Source: Amphibalanus amphitrite (lineage: Eukaryota; Arthropoda; Thecostraca; Balanomorpha; Balanidae). Taken from it: a stretch of DNA of 64,000 bases. Positions within the stretch are counted from its first letter, which is position 1. Each line of letters starts with the position of its first letter. A program made the translations under genes and the position numbers. The stretch covers positions 310,001 through 374,000 of the forward strand of contig NW_024881691.1 of assembly GCF_019059575.1 (NCBI RefSeq), in the 5' to 3' direction. The notes below the pieces were generated by a model that was not told the DNA's origin, searched no databases, and was given only the letters and a program-made list of their open reading frames with translations. Below are positions 46,877 to 58,338 of the stretch, piece by piece.

Positions 46877-49800
46877 ATGCTGAGCATCATTGCCATTTTA
46901 ACTACCCTTGCCTTGGTATACCCGTCTGATGGTTATATGATTACTGTTGACGCGCATGCTGAGGAATGCTTCATGGAGAAAGTAACATCTGGTACAAAGC
47001 TTGGTAAGTTAATTATCAATATAATTAACCAAATTTAACAGTTGAACCCTATTGGTGTTGCCTTTAGCCTGCCAATAATTTTCACATTTTTATAATATCA
47101 TGAATGACATGGTCATCTTAATCTGGGACTGTCTCAGTCTGGGAGAAATAATGTTTATTTCATACGTGTTGACAGGTTACAGTCGTAGTTTGGCACTAAC
47201 TACATCACACTATCTATTATGTCATCAGTCAACCATAGCTAGTGAAAGCAGAGACTTAGTAAGTTGCTTACCTTACCTTACCTTACCTTACACTATCGGG
47301 AATTTTGAAAGGCAATTCGCCTGTAGGTCCCGCTCTCGTCGAGCTCGTGACTGGTGGTCATCTCTAGTCGTGAGTAGGAGTCAGGTACATCAGATTGGCC
47401 CAATGCTTGTCAAGTCTGGATTTGAAGGCATTGAGGGATGGGGCCTGGACAACTGTTGCAGGGAGGGAGTTCCAGTCGTTGAGCGCTCGAATAGTGAATA
47501 GTTGTCTTCTGGCTCGTGACTTGGCATGTGGTTTGTACAGCTTCCAGGGATGGCCACGGTTGGACCTCGTGGACGCAGGCTTGACAAACTTGTCCGGGTC
47601 GATATCGATCTCGTTATGCAGCAGCTGGTACATTCCAATCATGTCACCACGGCGTCTTCGGTGGAGCAGTGAAGGAAGCTTCAGGCATTTCAGTCTCTCA
47701 GTATATGGTTTGCTCCTGATGCCGGACACTAATCGAGTAGCGCGCCGCTGGACTCGCTCCACAAGCTTGATGTCTGCACGATTGAACGGGCCCCATATGA
47801 GGTTACCGTATTCAAGGTGGGGCCTGACAAATGCTTTGAACAAAATCGGCAGGGTGATCTCGTCCAGATTCGAGAATGACCTCCGGATCAGAGACAGAAT
47901 CTGTGAAGCCTTTGATACAGCTGAGGAAGCCTGCCTCCTGAACTTCAGCTCGGGATCGATGATGACACCCAGATCTCTCTCAGCTGAGGTGGAGGCGAGG
48001 CAGACACCGTTCATAGAGTAGGAGTGACCAGAGTTCTTGGCCCCGACGTTCAAGGACGCACACTTGCTCTGGTTGAACGCAAGCTGCCACTTCTTGGACC
48101 AGGTGGTGAGAGCATCAATGTCGAGCTGGAGCAGGGATGCGTCACTAGGAGTATCAATGCTGCGGTACAACTTCGTGTCATCAGCAAAAATCTTGATGCA
48201 GGACCTCACCGCGTCGGGGATGTCGTTAATATATACAAGGAACAGAAGGGGCCCTAGTACAGAACCTTGTGGCACCCCGCTGGTGACAGGAGACCAGGTG
48301 GATTGACAACCTTGCACGACGACTCGTTGTTGCCGATTGGATAGAAATGACCTTATCCACTCAAGGAGGTGTCCAGTCACACCGTAAGCTCTCAGTTTGA
48401 CCAGTAGGCGTTCGTGAGGGACGGAATCGAAAGCTTTTCTGAAGTCCAGATATATGACGTCGACCGGGCTCCCGTCTTCAATCGCACGGCTCCAGTCATC
48501 CAAGACTTCCAGTAGCTGAGTCGTGCAGGATCGGTGTGGGCGAAAACCATGCTGGTGACGCGACAACAGTCCATTCGAGGTGAGGTATGCCATCAATTGG
48601 TCCCTTATCAGCGACTCCATGACCTTGCACGTCACTGCAGTTAAGCTAATTGGACGATAGTTCTCTGGTCGTCTTCTGTCTCCTTTTTTGAAGATGGGCA
48701 CAACTGTGGCAAGTGTCCAGTCGTGGGTGTGTCCAGTGCTTCTCCAGATTTGACAAAAATTGTCAATAATGAATCATTAGTTGCTATTTTCGGTATTAGT
48801 ATATATTAGGTCCGAGTGGACAATTGTGACACTGTTGATACAAATATGAAACAGCAAAAAATTTAGGTTTTAGGTTAGGTTAGGTTGTAGATTTGTAGGT
48901 TTTAGGTTGTAGGTTTGTAGGTTAGGTTAGGTTAGGTTAGGTTAGGTTGTAGGTTTGTAGGTTGGTAGGTTGTAGGTAAATAGGTAAGGTTAGGTCAGGT
49001 TTGATTATGTTTTCCTTTTATTTCCAGGACATATAAGTATCATTTTTGGATTCAGGATGTCAAATAATGTAAGAATATGAAAACTTTATCTTTTAACAGT
49101 CACTCGGACTTAATGTATACTTTTACCCTATTTTCTTACTAAGTTAGGATTAGATATATCAATTGCCCTAATAATGACTACACTAGCCTACCCATACCCT
49201 ACCCTCTTAACCCTTCAGCTCTTACCCATTTCACAAGCAGAACTGTATGGCTATTAGTTAGGTCCCAAGTTCAAATCTCCCATCAACCCCAATTCAAAGG
49301 CATCCACAGACTGTTGTCCCTTACTGGATGTAACCCACTCTTTAATACCAGAAAATCACCATTTAGTCTATTAATTTTAGCTTGTTAGGTTCCAGTGAAA
49401 TCATTAGTTAGCAATGTTTTTCTGAAGAATACTGAAGAAAATGGTGTACATGTCCAATATGTAAAGAACTGTGATCATGTGTAGACACCATGCATCCAGT
49501 CTCTCCTTTCTGTCATCTCTAAGATGTGGAGGCATTCTTGCCACACTGGAACTGTGGCCTGTGCATGCACATTTAGTGTCACCTGAACTGACCACCCAGA
49601 AATACATCACAGGACTGGGAACAGAGTTAACATTTGGGATCCTGGAACCTTATCAATTTAATCGACACATTGTCTCTCTCTCTCACAGGTCTCGCATTTG
49701 AGGTGGTGGAGGGTGGCTTTTTGGACATTGACATCAAGCTGATTGGGCCCGACGGCAAGGTGGTGTACCAGCAGGAGCGGGAGAGCAATGGCAGGTTCAC

Positions 49801-50735
49801 CTTCCCTGCTCACATGGACGGTGTGTTCACCTACTGCTTCGGCAACAAGATGTCCACCATGACGCCGAAGATCGTCATGTTCTCCATGGACCTCGGGGAG
49901 GCGTCTAAGAAAGACGGAGTCGACGGCGAAGGTATGTATGACGCAAAGACCTGAAAGCCGCGCTGGGTGCAGAACCTGCTGTCGATTTCGACGGCTCGAA
50001 ACGGGGTGGGTTATTGCGGCGATTCCTACACTACGGGCTTCGGAAGACCCGAGAATGTGTCTTGATTTTGCGGAAACCTACTGCAGACTGAAGGATAGTG
50101 AGGAATCATGATGGTCCTGACCTCGGCGTCATCCCTCGCCGGCGTAGGTGGGAGGGGAGGGTGGTTGGTCTCGGGTTGGCACCGCGAAGCATTTTCATAG
50201 TTGCATACTGCACTGTTGGCTCTGGATATCGAATGACTAAGAAAGCTTTTTGCGTTTACTTCAAACCGAGCGTATTAATAATTTTTTGAGATCATTTTTA
50301 TCGTCACGATAAAATTTCGGGTGTAATGCTTCACATAGAATGTGCGAAGTTAATGTAAAAATGTCATGCTTGGAGCCATTGTGAACCCAGGTCGTCTGCA
50401 GCTATGGTCGTATAGTTAGAACACGGGCTCATCGTTGTCTTCGAGGTCACTGTCGAGGAGCGAGAGGTTGACTCTTGACGTTGTGGTGTCTGTCCGTTTC
50501 AGCGAGCCACAACAAGCTGGAGGACATGATCAAGGACCTGGGGTCGGCGCTGACGGCCGTCAAGCACGAGCAAGACTACATGGAGGTGCGCGAGAAGATC
50601 CACCGCGCCATCAACGACAGCACAAACTCGCGCGTCGTGCTCTGGTCCTTTTTCGAGGCGCTCGTGTTGGTGGCCATGACCATGGGCCAGGTGTACTACC
50701 TCAAGCGGTTCTTCGAGGTGCGGCGAGTCGTGTGA
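46877..50735 (+). CDS. TMED2: TMED2, p24 family cargo receptor, complete, 3 coding exons
   Basis: Type I membrane protein of the p24-beta subfamily that cycles between ER and Golgi in COPII and COPI vesicles and helps load GPI-anchored and other cargo. Exons are 46877-47003, 49689-49931 and 50503-50735, giving 200 aa (human TMED2 is 201). Signal peptide about 1-19. The GOLD domain has the conserved cysteine pair C31 and C92, with HAEEC, GGFLDID and [11 protein letters not shown]; a coiled-coil region runs about 115-165; the membrane segment is about 169-189. The tail [12 protein letters not shown] has the FF and terminal VV transport signals. The start is chosen by the signal peptide and family alignment. 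The 2.7 kb first intron holds an antisense retrotransposon fragment and a TIR element. Convergent with MRPL18. Confidence 0.96.
47268..48775 (-). mobile_element. 5'-truncated non-LTR retrotransposon, reverse transcriptase part, CR1/L2-like
   Basis: An uninterrupted minus-strand frame ends with TAG at about 47364 and can be followed upstream to about 48770 ([15 protein letters not shown], then YRPISLT). It carries reverse-transcriptase motifs in order: [38 protein letters not shown] and the catalytic FADD box, then the C-terminal [14 protein letters not shown]...ERVQRRATR segment common to CR1/L2/Daphne-type elements. The endonuclease domain is missing. The 3' end has short GGTAA pentamer repeats (plus-strand TTACC at 47269-47291), like the simple-repeat tails of this group. 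It lies antisense in TMED2 intron 1. The intact frame suggests fairly recent insertion. Confidence 0.88.
48793..49126. mobile_element. Short TIR element carrying (TTAGG)n, about 334 bp
   Basis: The left end 48793-48818 and the reverse complement of 49101-49126 match at about 22 of 26 positions (shared AGTATA, ATTA and GTCCGAGTG). Inside, TTAGG occurs five times in a row at 48922-48946 among TAGGTTTG/TAGGTTGT variants over about 48864-49000. The first 80 bases are clearly repeated in reverse orientation at 54951-55030. It directly abuts the 5' truncation point of the retrotransposon at 48775. No target duplication could be fixed. Confidence 0.65.
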
Positions 50736-51241
50736 GCCGGCGCGGAGGACCGTCCAAAGCCTCGATCGGGAACTGTCGCTGTCCGCCGGTACCGCGGCGG
50801 CGGCGGCGGCGGCACGGGAGAGACTGAGACAGAGGGTGTCCGGTGGTGCCGACGGAGGGCGGGCTGCTGTGTGGCCGGGGAGCCATGGTCAGTGGCTGGG
50901 GAGGACAGGGGCACCGTCTTTCTGCACGCTGTGCGGTTATTTAGCGGCGATGTCAGAAAGTTGAGTTGGTTGCGCGGTCACGGTGGGGGCGAGCTTGTTA
51001 GTGAACAAACGCTGGCTAGGTGCGTGCGTTTTGATCTGAGCGATCATTCTACACGGCTGGCTTAGCTGGCCATTTATCTAATTTCAAATCCAGGCCATAG
51101 ACATTTCTGGACGATCGTTGTTGGATTGCAATTCGTGTGCGCACCAAAGTTCCAATACATATGACCATTTTTAATGTGTACAATTACAGCGACTCACTGG
51201 ACACTCGCGACATATCACTATTGGGACGCAGTCGGCCGTCG
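50736..51241. other. Convergent 3' region between TMED2 and MRPL18
   Basis: About 500 bases that must contain both 3' UTRs. A (CGG)n run lies at about 50792-50812. No canonical AATAAA was noticed in either sense orientation, so cleavage sites are unassigned. Confidence 0.5.
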
Positions 51242-52930
51242 TTATCCGACCACTTCCTCCTCGGGCACGTGCCACGGCTTCTGCTGGCGGTCCTTGCTCC
51301 ACCAGGGCTCGGGTTTGATGGCGGGCGGCTCCTGCAGTTTCAGGCCCTCCTCCTCCATCGCGCGCACAAAGGACCGCAGCTGCCGGCACAGACACACAGT
51401 TCAGTGGGACGCTACCCGGGCGTCACACTACACATTTGTCGGCCCGGTACTCCGAACTCTTAAAATGTATCCGAGGGGCACCGAAAACTGCATGCTCAGA
51501 GCTTCAAGTAAAAGCAACATCTGGCGACAGCCCGCTAAACATGTATCGACGCAAGGCTGCTTGCATTCGGACAGCTGCGGACGGGACTCTGGATAGGCGA
51601 AAGGGTGGGACAATTTGCCTTAATCACTAACGACGTCAGTCTAGCCCATAGTTCTGCGCAAGTCTTTATGCCATATTTTTTGTGCATAAGTCGTCTGGCA
51701 TTATTGCAAAAAGCTCGAATTATCAGGGTAATTCAGAGGGATGTGAGTTTTCAGAACCACCAGACACAGCCGCCATGACCCGTACCCACTGGCGCCGTCT
51801 CACCGGCCCCCGTACGTACCCTGTTGGATCGCTCCAGCTGCTCCTCGGTGGTGGGAAACTCGAGCTCGGTGATGCCGGCCTCGAGGCAGCGGCGCGCCAG
51901 CACGCGGCCGACCGCCTCGGCGGCGCACACGTCCACCGCCGAGAACAGGTGTCGGCGCACGCACAGCTCGCGGCTGGAGGCCGACGCCAGCCGCCGGCCG
52001 GCCTGGTGCTCCACGTGCGCCGACGTGTGCCGGTTGGTGGCCTCGAACACGGCCCTGTCGGCGCCGAGCGGGGCGGTCGCTCAGCGGGACGGACCGGGGA
52101 GACGGAGCCGGGCAGCTGCGGCCCAAATAGGTACGGGACAGCCCAACAGTGCATCAGTGCAAGAAAGTTACGACGCATGCCATACCTACAGTGCCAACTG
52201 GGATACCGCCAATGTGAGATATTATTCAGGACACTGCTGTATGCCAGGTCAGTGGATAGGGGCTATGTAAGGGAGACATGCAAAATTTACGTGTCCCTCT
52301 TGGGAAATTAACCCCGCGTTCGATGTCTCCCGGACGACGAAGATTCTACGTCGTCCGGCCAATCCCGCTCAAGGTCAGCGGGAGCTCGGCTGCGCTTATG
52401 GAACGTGATTGGCCGGACGGTGTAGAATCTTCGCCGTCCGAGAGACACCGAACGCGGGGTAAGATCATAAGATGTAGGAAGCACATCTGATCCCGACTGC
52501 TGTTGACCATTGGAATACCAAACGGCTACGCGTGATAATAAACGATTCGGCAGAAAAACATCGAGTACATGGCATGTAAATGGCAAATATATAACCAGAC
52601 CAGATCGGGATGGCCGGGAACAGTTAAACGATTTCCACATCAGTACCATAGCACAGCATGGATAACATATTCATGAGGTCACAGACCACAACCGAAGGAG
52701 TCCGGTGGGTGTCGGTTGGCCGGGCCGCCGATGCCGTACCTGTGCCAGTACATCCGGCTCTCGGGCTCCAGTCTCCAGCCCTCCTGTTTGCGCGCCAGCC
52801 GCATCCGCTCCAGGTTACGCGGGTTCTTGTTGACGAACGTCGGAGCGGCGCCTGCCGCCGTGGAGCCGGGCCGGACCGGACCCGCCAGCCGGGGCACCCA
52901 GCCGGCCGCCCGCGGCACCAGGGCAGACAT
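51242..52930 (-). CDS. MRPL18: Mitochondrial large-subunit ribosomal protein uL18m (MRPL18), complete, 3 coding exons
   Basis: Component of the mitochondrial 39S subunit, homologous to bacterial L18. Minus-strand exons: 52930-52740, 52054-51820 and 51379-51242, phases consistent, 187 aa (human about 180). Residues 1-30 form a basic, hydroxylated presequence-like start. NKNPRNLERMRLARKQEGW (34-52) matches the NRNPRNLE...RKERGW block of MRPL18, followed by HTSAHVEHQ, SASSRE and AVGRVLARRCLEAGI. The last exon adds an acidic tail ending EEEVVG. The start is MSALVPRA; an in-frame Met 13 codons upstream (MLISIAL) exists, but a CCCACAG acceptor-like site lies between them, so the true first exon may be further upstream. 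The first intron contains a foldback MITE. Confidence 0.93.
52312..52459. mobile_element. Foldback MITE, 148 bp, TAA-flanked
   Basis: The two halves are near-perfect inverted repeats: the left arm beginning CCCCGCGTTCGATGTCTC matches the reverse complement of the right arm over about 56 bases with roughly six differences. TAA lies directly outside both ends (52309-52311 and 52460-52462), the 3-bp target size used by PIF/Harbinger elements. It sits in intron 1 of MRPL18 and would form a strong hairpin in that pre-mRNA. Confidence 0.85.
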
Positions 52931-53581
52931 CAGGGACACTCTCTGTGGGAGGGCAATGCTGATCAGCACTCAACAACCTGGGCCATTTAAAGACATCCAT
53001 TATTAGTGACATAAAATTAGGTAGGTATTAGTTTCCCAATCCCATGCCCATCTTCCATTTTAAAGTTGAAGGTAGCTATGTAACCTTTGAAGTTGGTGTC
53101 ATGTTGGTATACCACCTATCACACCACACTAAGTGAGGTACCTTACTGGAAGATTACAAATCTTAGTTGGTCTTCATTTATCAATAATTAGCCACTAAAT
53201 AATAATGAAAGGAAATCAAATATGCAATTAAAGTATAAAATAGGGAAATGAAAGTGATTGATCTGTAAAGTTAATTCCTGTAATATGGACATCACTCTAT
53301 AGAGAAACTCATGTTTAGTAAGAATAATAAGCCAACTCATACAGTCATGCTGACCGACAATTTCTAGCTCAAACTAACTACCCGTAATCTCACCACAATC
53401 TTGAGTCAATAATCGTCCTAAATTATAAGCAAAAATGAAAAAGTGCCATTGCAGCATTTACCTGACCTTGTTATTTTCTGGATTCAGTCAGCTGGCTGGC
53501 GAGCTGGTGCCTTATGATGGCACTAGCAGTCAGCAGAGCTTGTTATTTATTGATGCATATACATAAAGGACTTAATATCTA

Positions 53582-54708
53582 CCGTAAAATGGGGTGTTAA
53601 GGGACAGTGGGGTGTTAAGGGACAGTTGCATGGGAAAAACTTTGAGTCATATTAACTTCCTAATTTGAGAAGGTTCAATAAAAAGTTCAGTGTGGTAGTT
53701 GACACTGTTTTGCTCTTGACCATAGGACAAAATGCTATGGTTTTTCATGCAAGTGATTTGGTTCAAAAATGGATTTGAAAACCTTGCTACATTTTCACAA
53801 AATTGAAACATCTCCAAAACTCTGTGTGTACCACATAAACTAGTGGGTGTACAGGGAAAATGAATGCATAAGTGTATTGTCACATGTATTACACATGTTT
53901 CCTGAAAAACTTGTGCAAATCCACCCATTCATTCATCATCCTCTTCCTCTTTTCCGGATACATGCATATTTTGAGATGGATGTGGGGTGCTAAGGGACAG
54001 GGAAGAAAAAATAAAAAATAAAATATAAATATAATTTAATCAAGTTTTCTTTCAGTAGGCATGGAAAACACCAAATTCCACATAAAATGCTGGCAAGTTC
54101 ATGCTTTTATCTCTAACACATCTTAAGTTATGTAACAAAACATCTCAACACTCTCTTTTACAATGATGGGTCAATGGAGACTGATGTAGGTAAATGTGAT
54201 GTCATCATAAAAAGGCCAAAACAAAGAGGGCAACATAATGACAAGTGACTAGCTTCAACATGGGTTTTTATTGATGACAGAAGATTACTTTTTGGTTCTG
54301 TTTACCTTATAATTAGCACATTTTCCACAAGCGTAAACAGCATTACACGTAATTGGCTAAAAAGGTCATTAGTGGTGAATGAACCTGACTTGTTTTGTGA
54401 CAGAATATGCAAAACATTTCAATAAATAAATTATGTGCCCTTTCACACCCCAATTGTGGGCATTTGATGACTATTTCTTGGAATAATATAGGTGTCCCTT
54501 AACACCCCACATTGGGGTGCTAAGGGACAGTGATGAAAAATATTAAAAAATAATATGCAGGCATAAATTTTAAAAACTTTAATGTGGCAGGCATGTAAAG
54601 CACCAAATTCCACATAAAATGCTGACAATTTGATGCTTCTATCTCCAACCCTTCTTCAGTTATATAACAAAACACCTCAAAACTGTCCCTTAACACCCCG
54701 TTTTACGG
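53582..54708. mobile_element. Non-autonomous TIR element, TA-flanked, 1127 bp
   Basis: Left end CCGTAAAATGGGGTGTTAAG and reverse-complemented right end CCGTAAAACGGGGTGTTAAG, continuing GGACAGT, flanked by TA on both sides (53580-53581, 54709-54710). The left terminal motif is repeated at once (GGGGTGTTAAGGGACAGT twice). Internally, GGGGTGCTAAGGGACAG plus about 170 following bases occur twice (from about 53984 and from about 54514), sharing CACCAAATTCCACATAAAAT. No transposase frame. Confidence 0.87.
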
Positions 54709-54950
54709 TACCTATTAATTTCTGTATTAGTGCCATTTAGTGTGTGTTCAACATATAGATAGCCAGGGAGAATTATCCAGGATCACTGGGATGATTCAAT
54801 GTTTTAGGCTGACACTGTAAACAATGGACATGACAAATAGTACCTAGAAGAGCCATTAATGAAGCAAAAGCAATCTAAAAATAGCTTATTGCATAAATAG
54901 TCCTTGCAATACCAAATAATTACTGGTGATACCAGATAACTAGGTAACAA

Positions 54951-55030
54951 CCTAAAATTTCCGCTGTTTCATATTAGTATCAACAGCACCACAATTGTAG
55001 ATCGGACCTTATCTTGACACAAATACCGAT
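54951..55030 (-). repeat. Second copy of the dispersed repeat seen in TMED2 intron 1
   Basis: Reverse complement matches 48790-48870: shared CGGTATT, AGGTCCGA, ACAATTGTG, CTGTTGATAC, AATATGAAACAGC and ATTTAGGTT-like blocks in order. The (TTAGG)n part and the second terminal repeat are absent here. Confidence 0.75.
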
Positions 55031-55212
55031 AATTATACCTAATTTTCCTGATGCTAAATGCAAGGGAAACACGTTGATAGGTATCCATCTACTTCCGTAC
55101 TTATATCTATATATTGATGTATATCTAAATGGCTCTACTAGCGCCATCGTACGGCGCCAGCTGACTGAATCCGGAAAATAAAAACCCCATATATATACTT
55201 ACCGGTACCAAT

Positions 55213-56051
55213 CAGTGGCGGCGGAAGCAGGGGGGCAAGGGGGGCAGCTGCACCCTAAAGCTATGGAAAGGGGCGCCTCGGAAATCTGTAGAGGAGGCAG
55301 GAAGTTAGAGGTGCGGCAGCCATAAAGCTGAGTAGTGCGAGGCGACACCGCAACTGATAAAGGCACTTGTGACACGAAGAGGGTGGCAATGACGTGGGAA
55401 AAGTATCTTTTGATATGCTGAAGAGTGGAGGGCATCCTTATCTGAAACAAAGGCAGATGCTGCCGACCCTGTCGAATATAATCTTGCCAGGCGATAAAGG
55501 CTAGGAGGGCGCAGCTACTCGAGAAGCGCGCCATGCGGAAGAGGGGCGCCTGCATGCGAAAGAGGGGCGCCTGTGTGGGGGACGAAAAAGAAACATTTAT
55601 GGAGACGTCTTTGAAGGCGATAGCGTCCGAACGCCAACACGAACATATGAGGGCTTATAGCGTTGCAGGCTCCATGCGACAAAAAGGGGCGCCTGATGGC
55701 CGATATGCGAGAGGAAATTAGTTTGTGTAACATTTATCGGGGGCGGTTTGCCGTTTACAACATATGAATGTTAAGGGAGGTCCGAGATTAGGGCCTGTAA
55801 AATTGCACTGTCCGTATGGGCGGTTACACCCCTAGTGCTAGGGCGTATTTTGCGTTTTTTTTTTTACTTGGGAGATGATTAATGATTATGACCAGGAATA
55901 GCACTCTGCAAACTTTTATGGGCGCCCGTATAGGGGCGAAACTGATTTTCCAGTGCAGGGACGGCCATCGGCATGGTAAGGGGCGCCCAGCGGGAAGGGG
56001 CGCTTCAATATCGTTTGCACCCCTATCCTAGAATACCTTCCGCCGCCACTG
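55213..56051. mobile_element. hAT-type non-autonomous element, 839 bp, with 8-bp target duplication
   Basis: Perfect 15-bp terminal inverted repeats CAGTGGCGGCGGAAG at both ends, flanked by identical 8-mers GTACCAAT (55205-55212 and 56052-56059). CAG...CTG ends with an 8-bp duplication are diagnostic of hAT. The interior repeats GGGGCGCC many times and has no intact transposase. An intact 8-bp duplication suggests limited age. Confidence 0.92.
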
Positions 56052-58049
56052 GTACCAATCTACTTAGAGTAGAAGAAATCCCTCTAAATACAGCAGCTGC
56101 GGTCAATATTGGCAGGTCAGGCAGACAGTAAAAGCACAAAAACGGAAACGAATTGAAGAGAAATCAATATATTTTTTTTGTATTCTGTAATATTGTCAAT
56201 ATTGTATGACACAATATTATATAGCTGAAAGTAAAACAAAACCTTTATACCGCTGAGCAAGGCGCTGAGAATGTGAAAATGCTTACTCTTTTGATGACGT
56301 CAATAATATTTTTTATAAAATAAAGAAGGAAGAAATGGTTTCGCAAAAAAACGTGTGCAAAAGGTTTACGATTTTGAAAAACCATTAAAATTTCAAATTT
56401 CCATTTATTAATGAAATTAATTTTAAACAAAAAAAGATTGGCTTGCCTATACATCGGTTGCAGGAGTTTGATTTCCCGATTCGACATGGGTATTAGCGAA
56501 TCAGCAACAAGTGGAGGAATATGAAGCAGCAAGATGGTTCACTGTCCATTTTATTCAGATTTTCATAAGAAATGGGTTCTTATTAGAACTTCAAAATCAG
56601 TTTTATAGGAAGACAATGAGCTCAAAGCTGTATGAAAATATAATGACGTCAATTACTATTCTGATTTTTCTTTTCAAATACGTTCAAGTTGATTGCTGTC
56701 TGTTGTGCGCCGTTTTGGAATGTCAGCACGACTTATAACAAACTAAAAATAAATGTTTTTACAATGGTATTTGAATTTTATGACATTTTGTCTTTGTTTT
56801 CAAATTTCAAAAAAAGAAATATTTTTTGGGGGAGATACACATCTCATAGTTAATAATCATTTTTTCGCAGTTTAAGTTGCGGGCTTGGGAAAGAAGCGGA
56901 GTGTGGTGCACGTGTGGATGGTGTACCAAAATAATCGTTATTTTTAGGTAAATTATATCGATTGAGTCGGATAAACCTGACGAGTGTTAGTCACTGCCTG
57001 CACTTAAGCACAATAAACGTGACTTAAGACTTGTAAGTATCCATATTTATGGCAGCGACCGTCATGTCGCTCGGAGCAATCCGCCACATTTGTCTGCGTT
57101 CGTGCTTATATGTTGAGAATAGCGATTGAATATATTTTAACAAATAAAATGTGTTGCTTGACAAGAGGCTGGATTGCTGTTTATCACGATGCTTTAATAT
57201 TAAGCATTTAAGAGGAAATTCTCAAGCCTCTCATCTCATGTTCAGGTAGTTGGCAGAGGTGAGCTGGCAATCTTCCATAGTTGATAGTCTCAGTCCGTGA
57301 AGCTGGAACACAGCTTCCTTGCATGGAAATGGAAGTCAGTCTTGCTACCTCCATTTCCATTGAAATGCATGGCATATTTTTCACCTTCAACCCATAGGCC
57401 CTGGCTTTGAGGTCCCATCTCAAAGTGTTGAGAGTTCGGAGAAAAATAGATACCTACATAGGTATGCCTTGTATTATAAATCTTTGATCAGAGGAGGAAG
57501 AAGTGATCAGCATAAGTAAAGGCTGTGTTCCAGCCTTAGGGTACCTAGTTAAGGAAGTTTTTAGGAAGTTTCAGCTTGTTTTTGTTTTTCTTAGTGATAA
57601 TGTTTTTTTTTCAACTGAGAAGCATGCTTGACTGATCATCAAGCTCATGTGAATTTGATTTTGCATTTTGTGTGACATAGCTGATAGTAGTTAATGTTTT
57701 CTCTGCTTACACTGAAATAAAAAAAAACACTCATAAAAAGCATTAAAGATGTTACATAGCTGTGCAAAATAAGCCATCAAGTGATTTTATTAAATTTTGT
57801 TCATGAGCTACATTTTGATAAAACTATAAGCTCAATGGCAATACAATTGTTAACTCATTAGAGCATCACTTTGTGGTTCATTATCATGGCAACCTAACTT
57901 AGCTTCATATATTTTCACTGAGTTGTTTCAGTGCAGCCAGCCATCGGCCATTTCACAGCATAGCTAGGGGCCTCAAGGACAGTTTCTGAGTATTCAATCA
58001 TTGCAGAATGCAGATTTATCCAGTCTCTGTTGATGTACCTATCTATTGT

Positions 58050-58300
58050 CTCTCTGAGTCCCAGTGCTGATGTGTCCAATATCGGTGTAGATGTGTCCAG
58101 TCTCAGTGCCTCTGTGTCTAGCCCCCAGTGCTGCTATTTCCAGTCTCAGTGCTATGTCTAGCCTCAGTGCTGATGTTTCCAGCCTCAGTACTGATGTTTC
58201 CAGTCTCAGTGCTGACTGGTCCAGTCTCAGTGCTGACTGGTCCAGTCTCAGCGCTGAGTGCTGACCGGACGTCCAGTCTGGGCTCTGACGGGTCTGCCGC
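58050..58300. repeat. Degenerate 21-24 bp minisatellite immediately upstream of AKAP1
   Basis: About ten units built on CCAGTCTCAGTGCTGA(C/T) with TGGT or TGTTT spacers, ending some 40 bases before the AKAP1 start codon, so within its promoter or 5' UTR. Confidence 0.8.
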
Positions 58301-58338
58301 GGTCGTCTGCCCGGCAGACAGAGCGCCGGGTCGCCACC

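Larger units (their letters stand above)
52931..58338. other. Intergenic stretch between MRPL18 and AKAP1
   Basis: These two genes diverge. No coding gene was recognised. It holds TIR elements at 53582-54708 and 55213-56051, a dispersed repeat at 54951-55030, AT-rich DNA at 56060-57900 with chance frames, and a degenerate minisatellite at 58050-58300 just before AKAP1. Confidence 0.6.

Noticed and set aside
48864..49000. True telomere or chromosome end
   Set aside because: Only five perfect TTAGG units with decayed neighbours, lying inside an intron between unique exons on both sides.
56245..56738. Pair of opposite-strand frames with hydrophobic residues
   Set aside because: AT-rich chance frames rich in I, F, N and K; no domain, splice sites or conservation signal seen.
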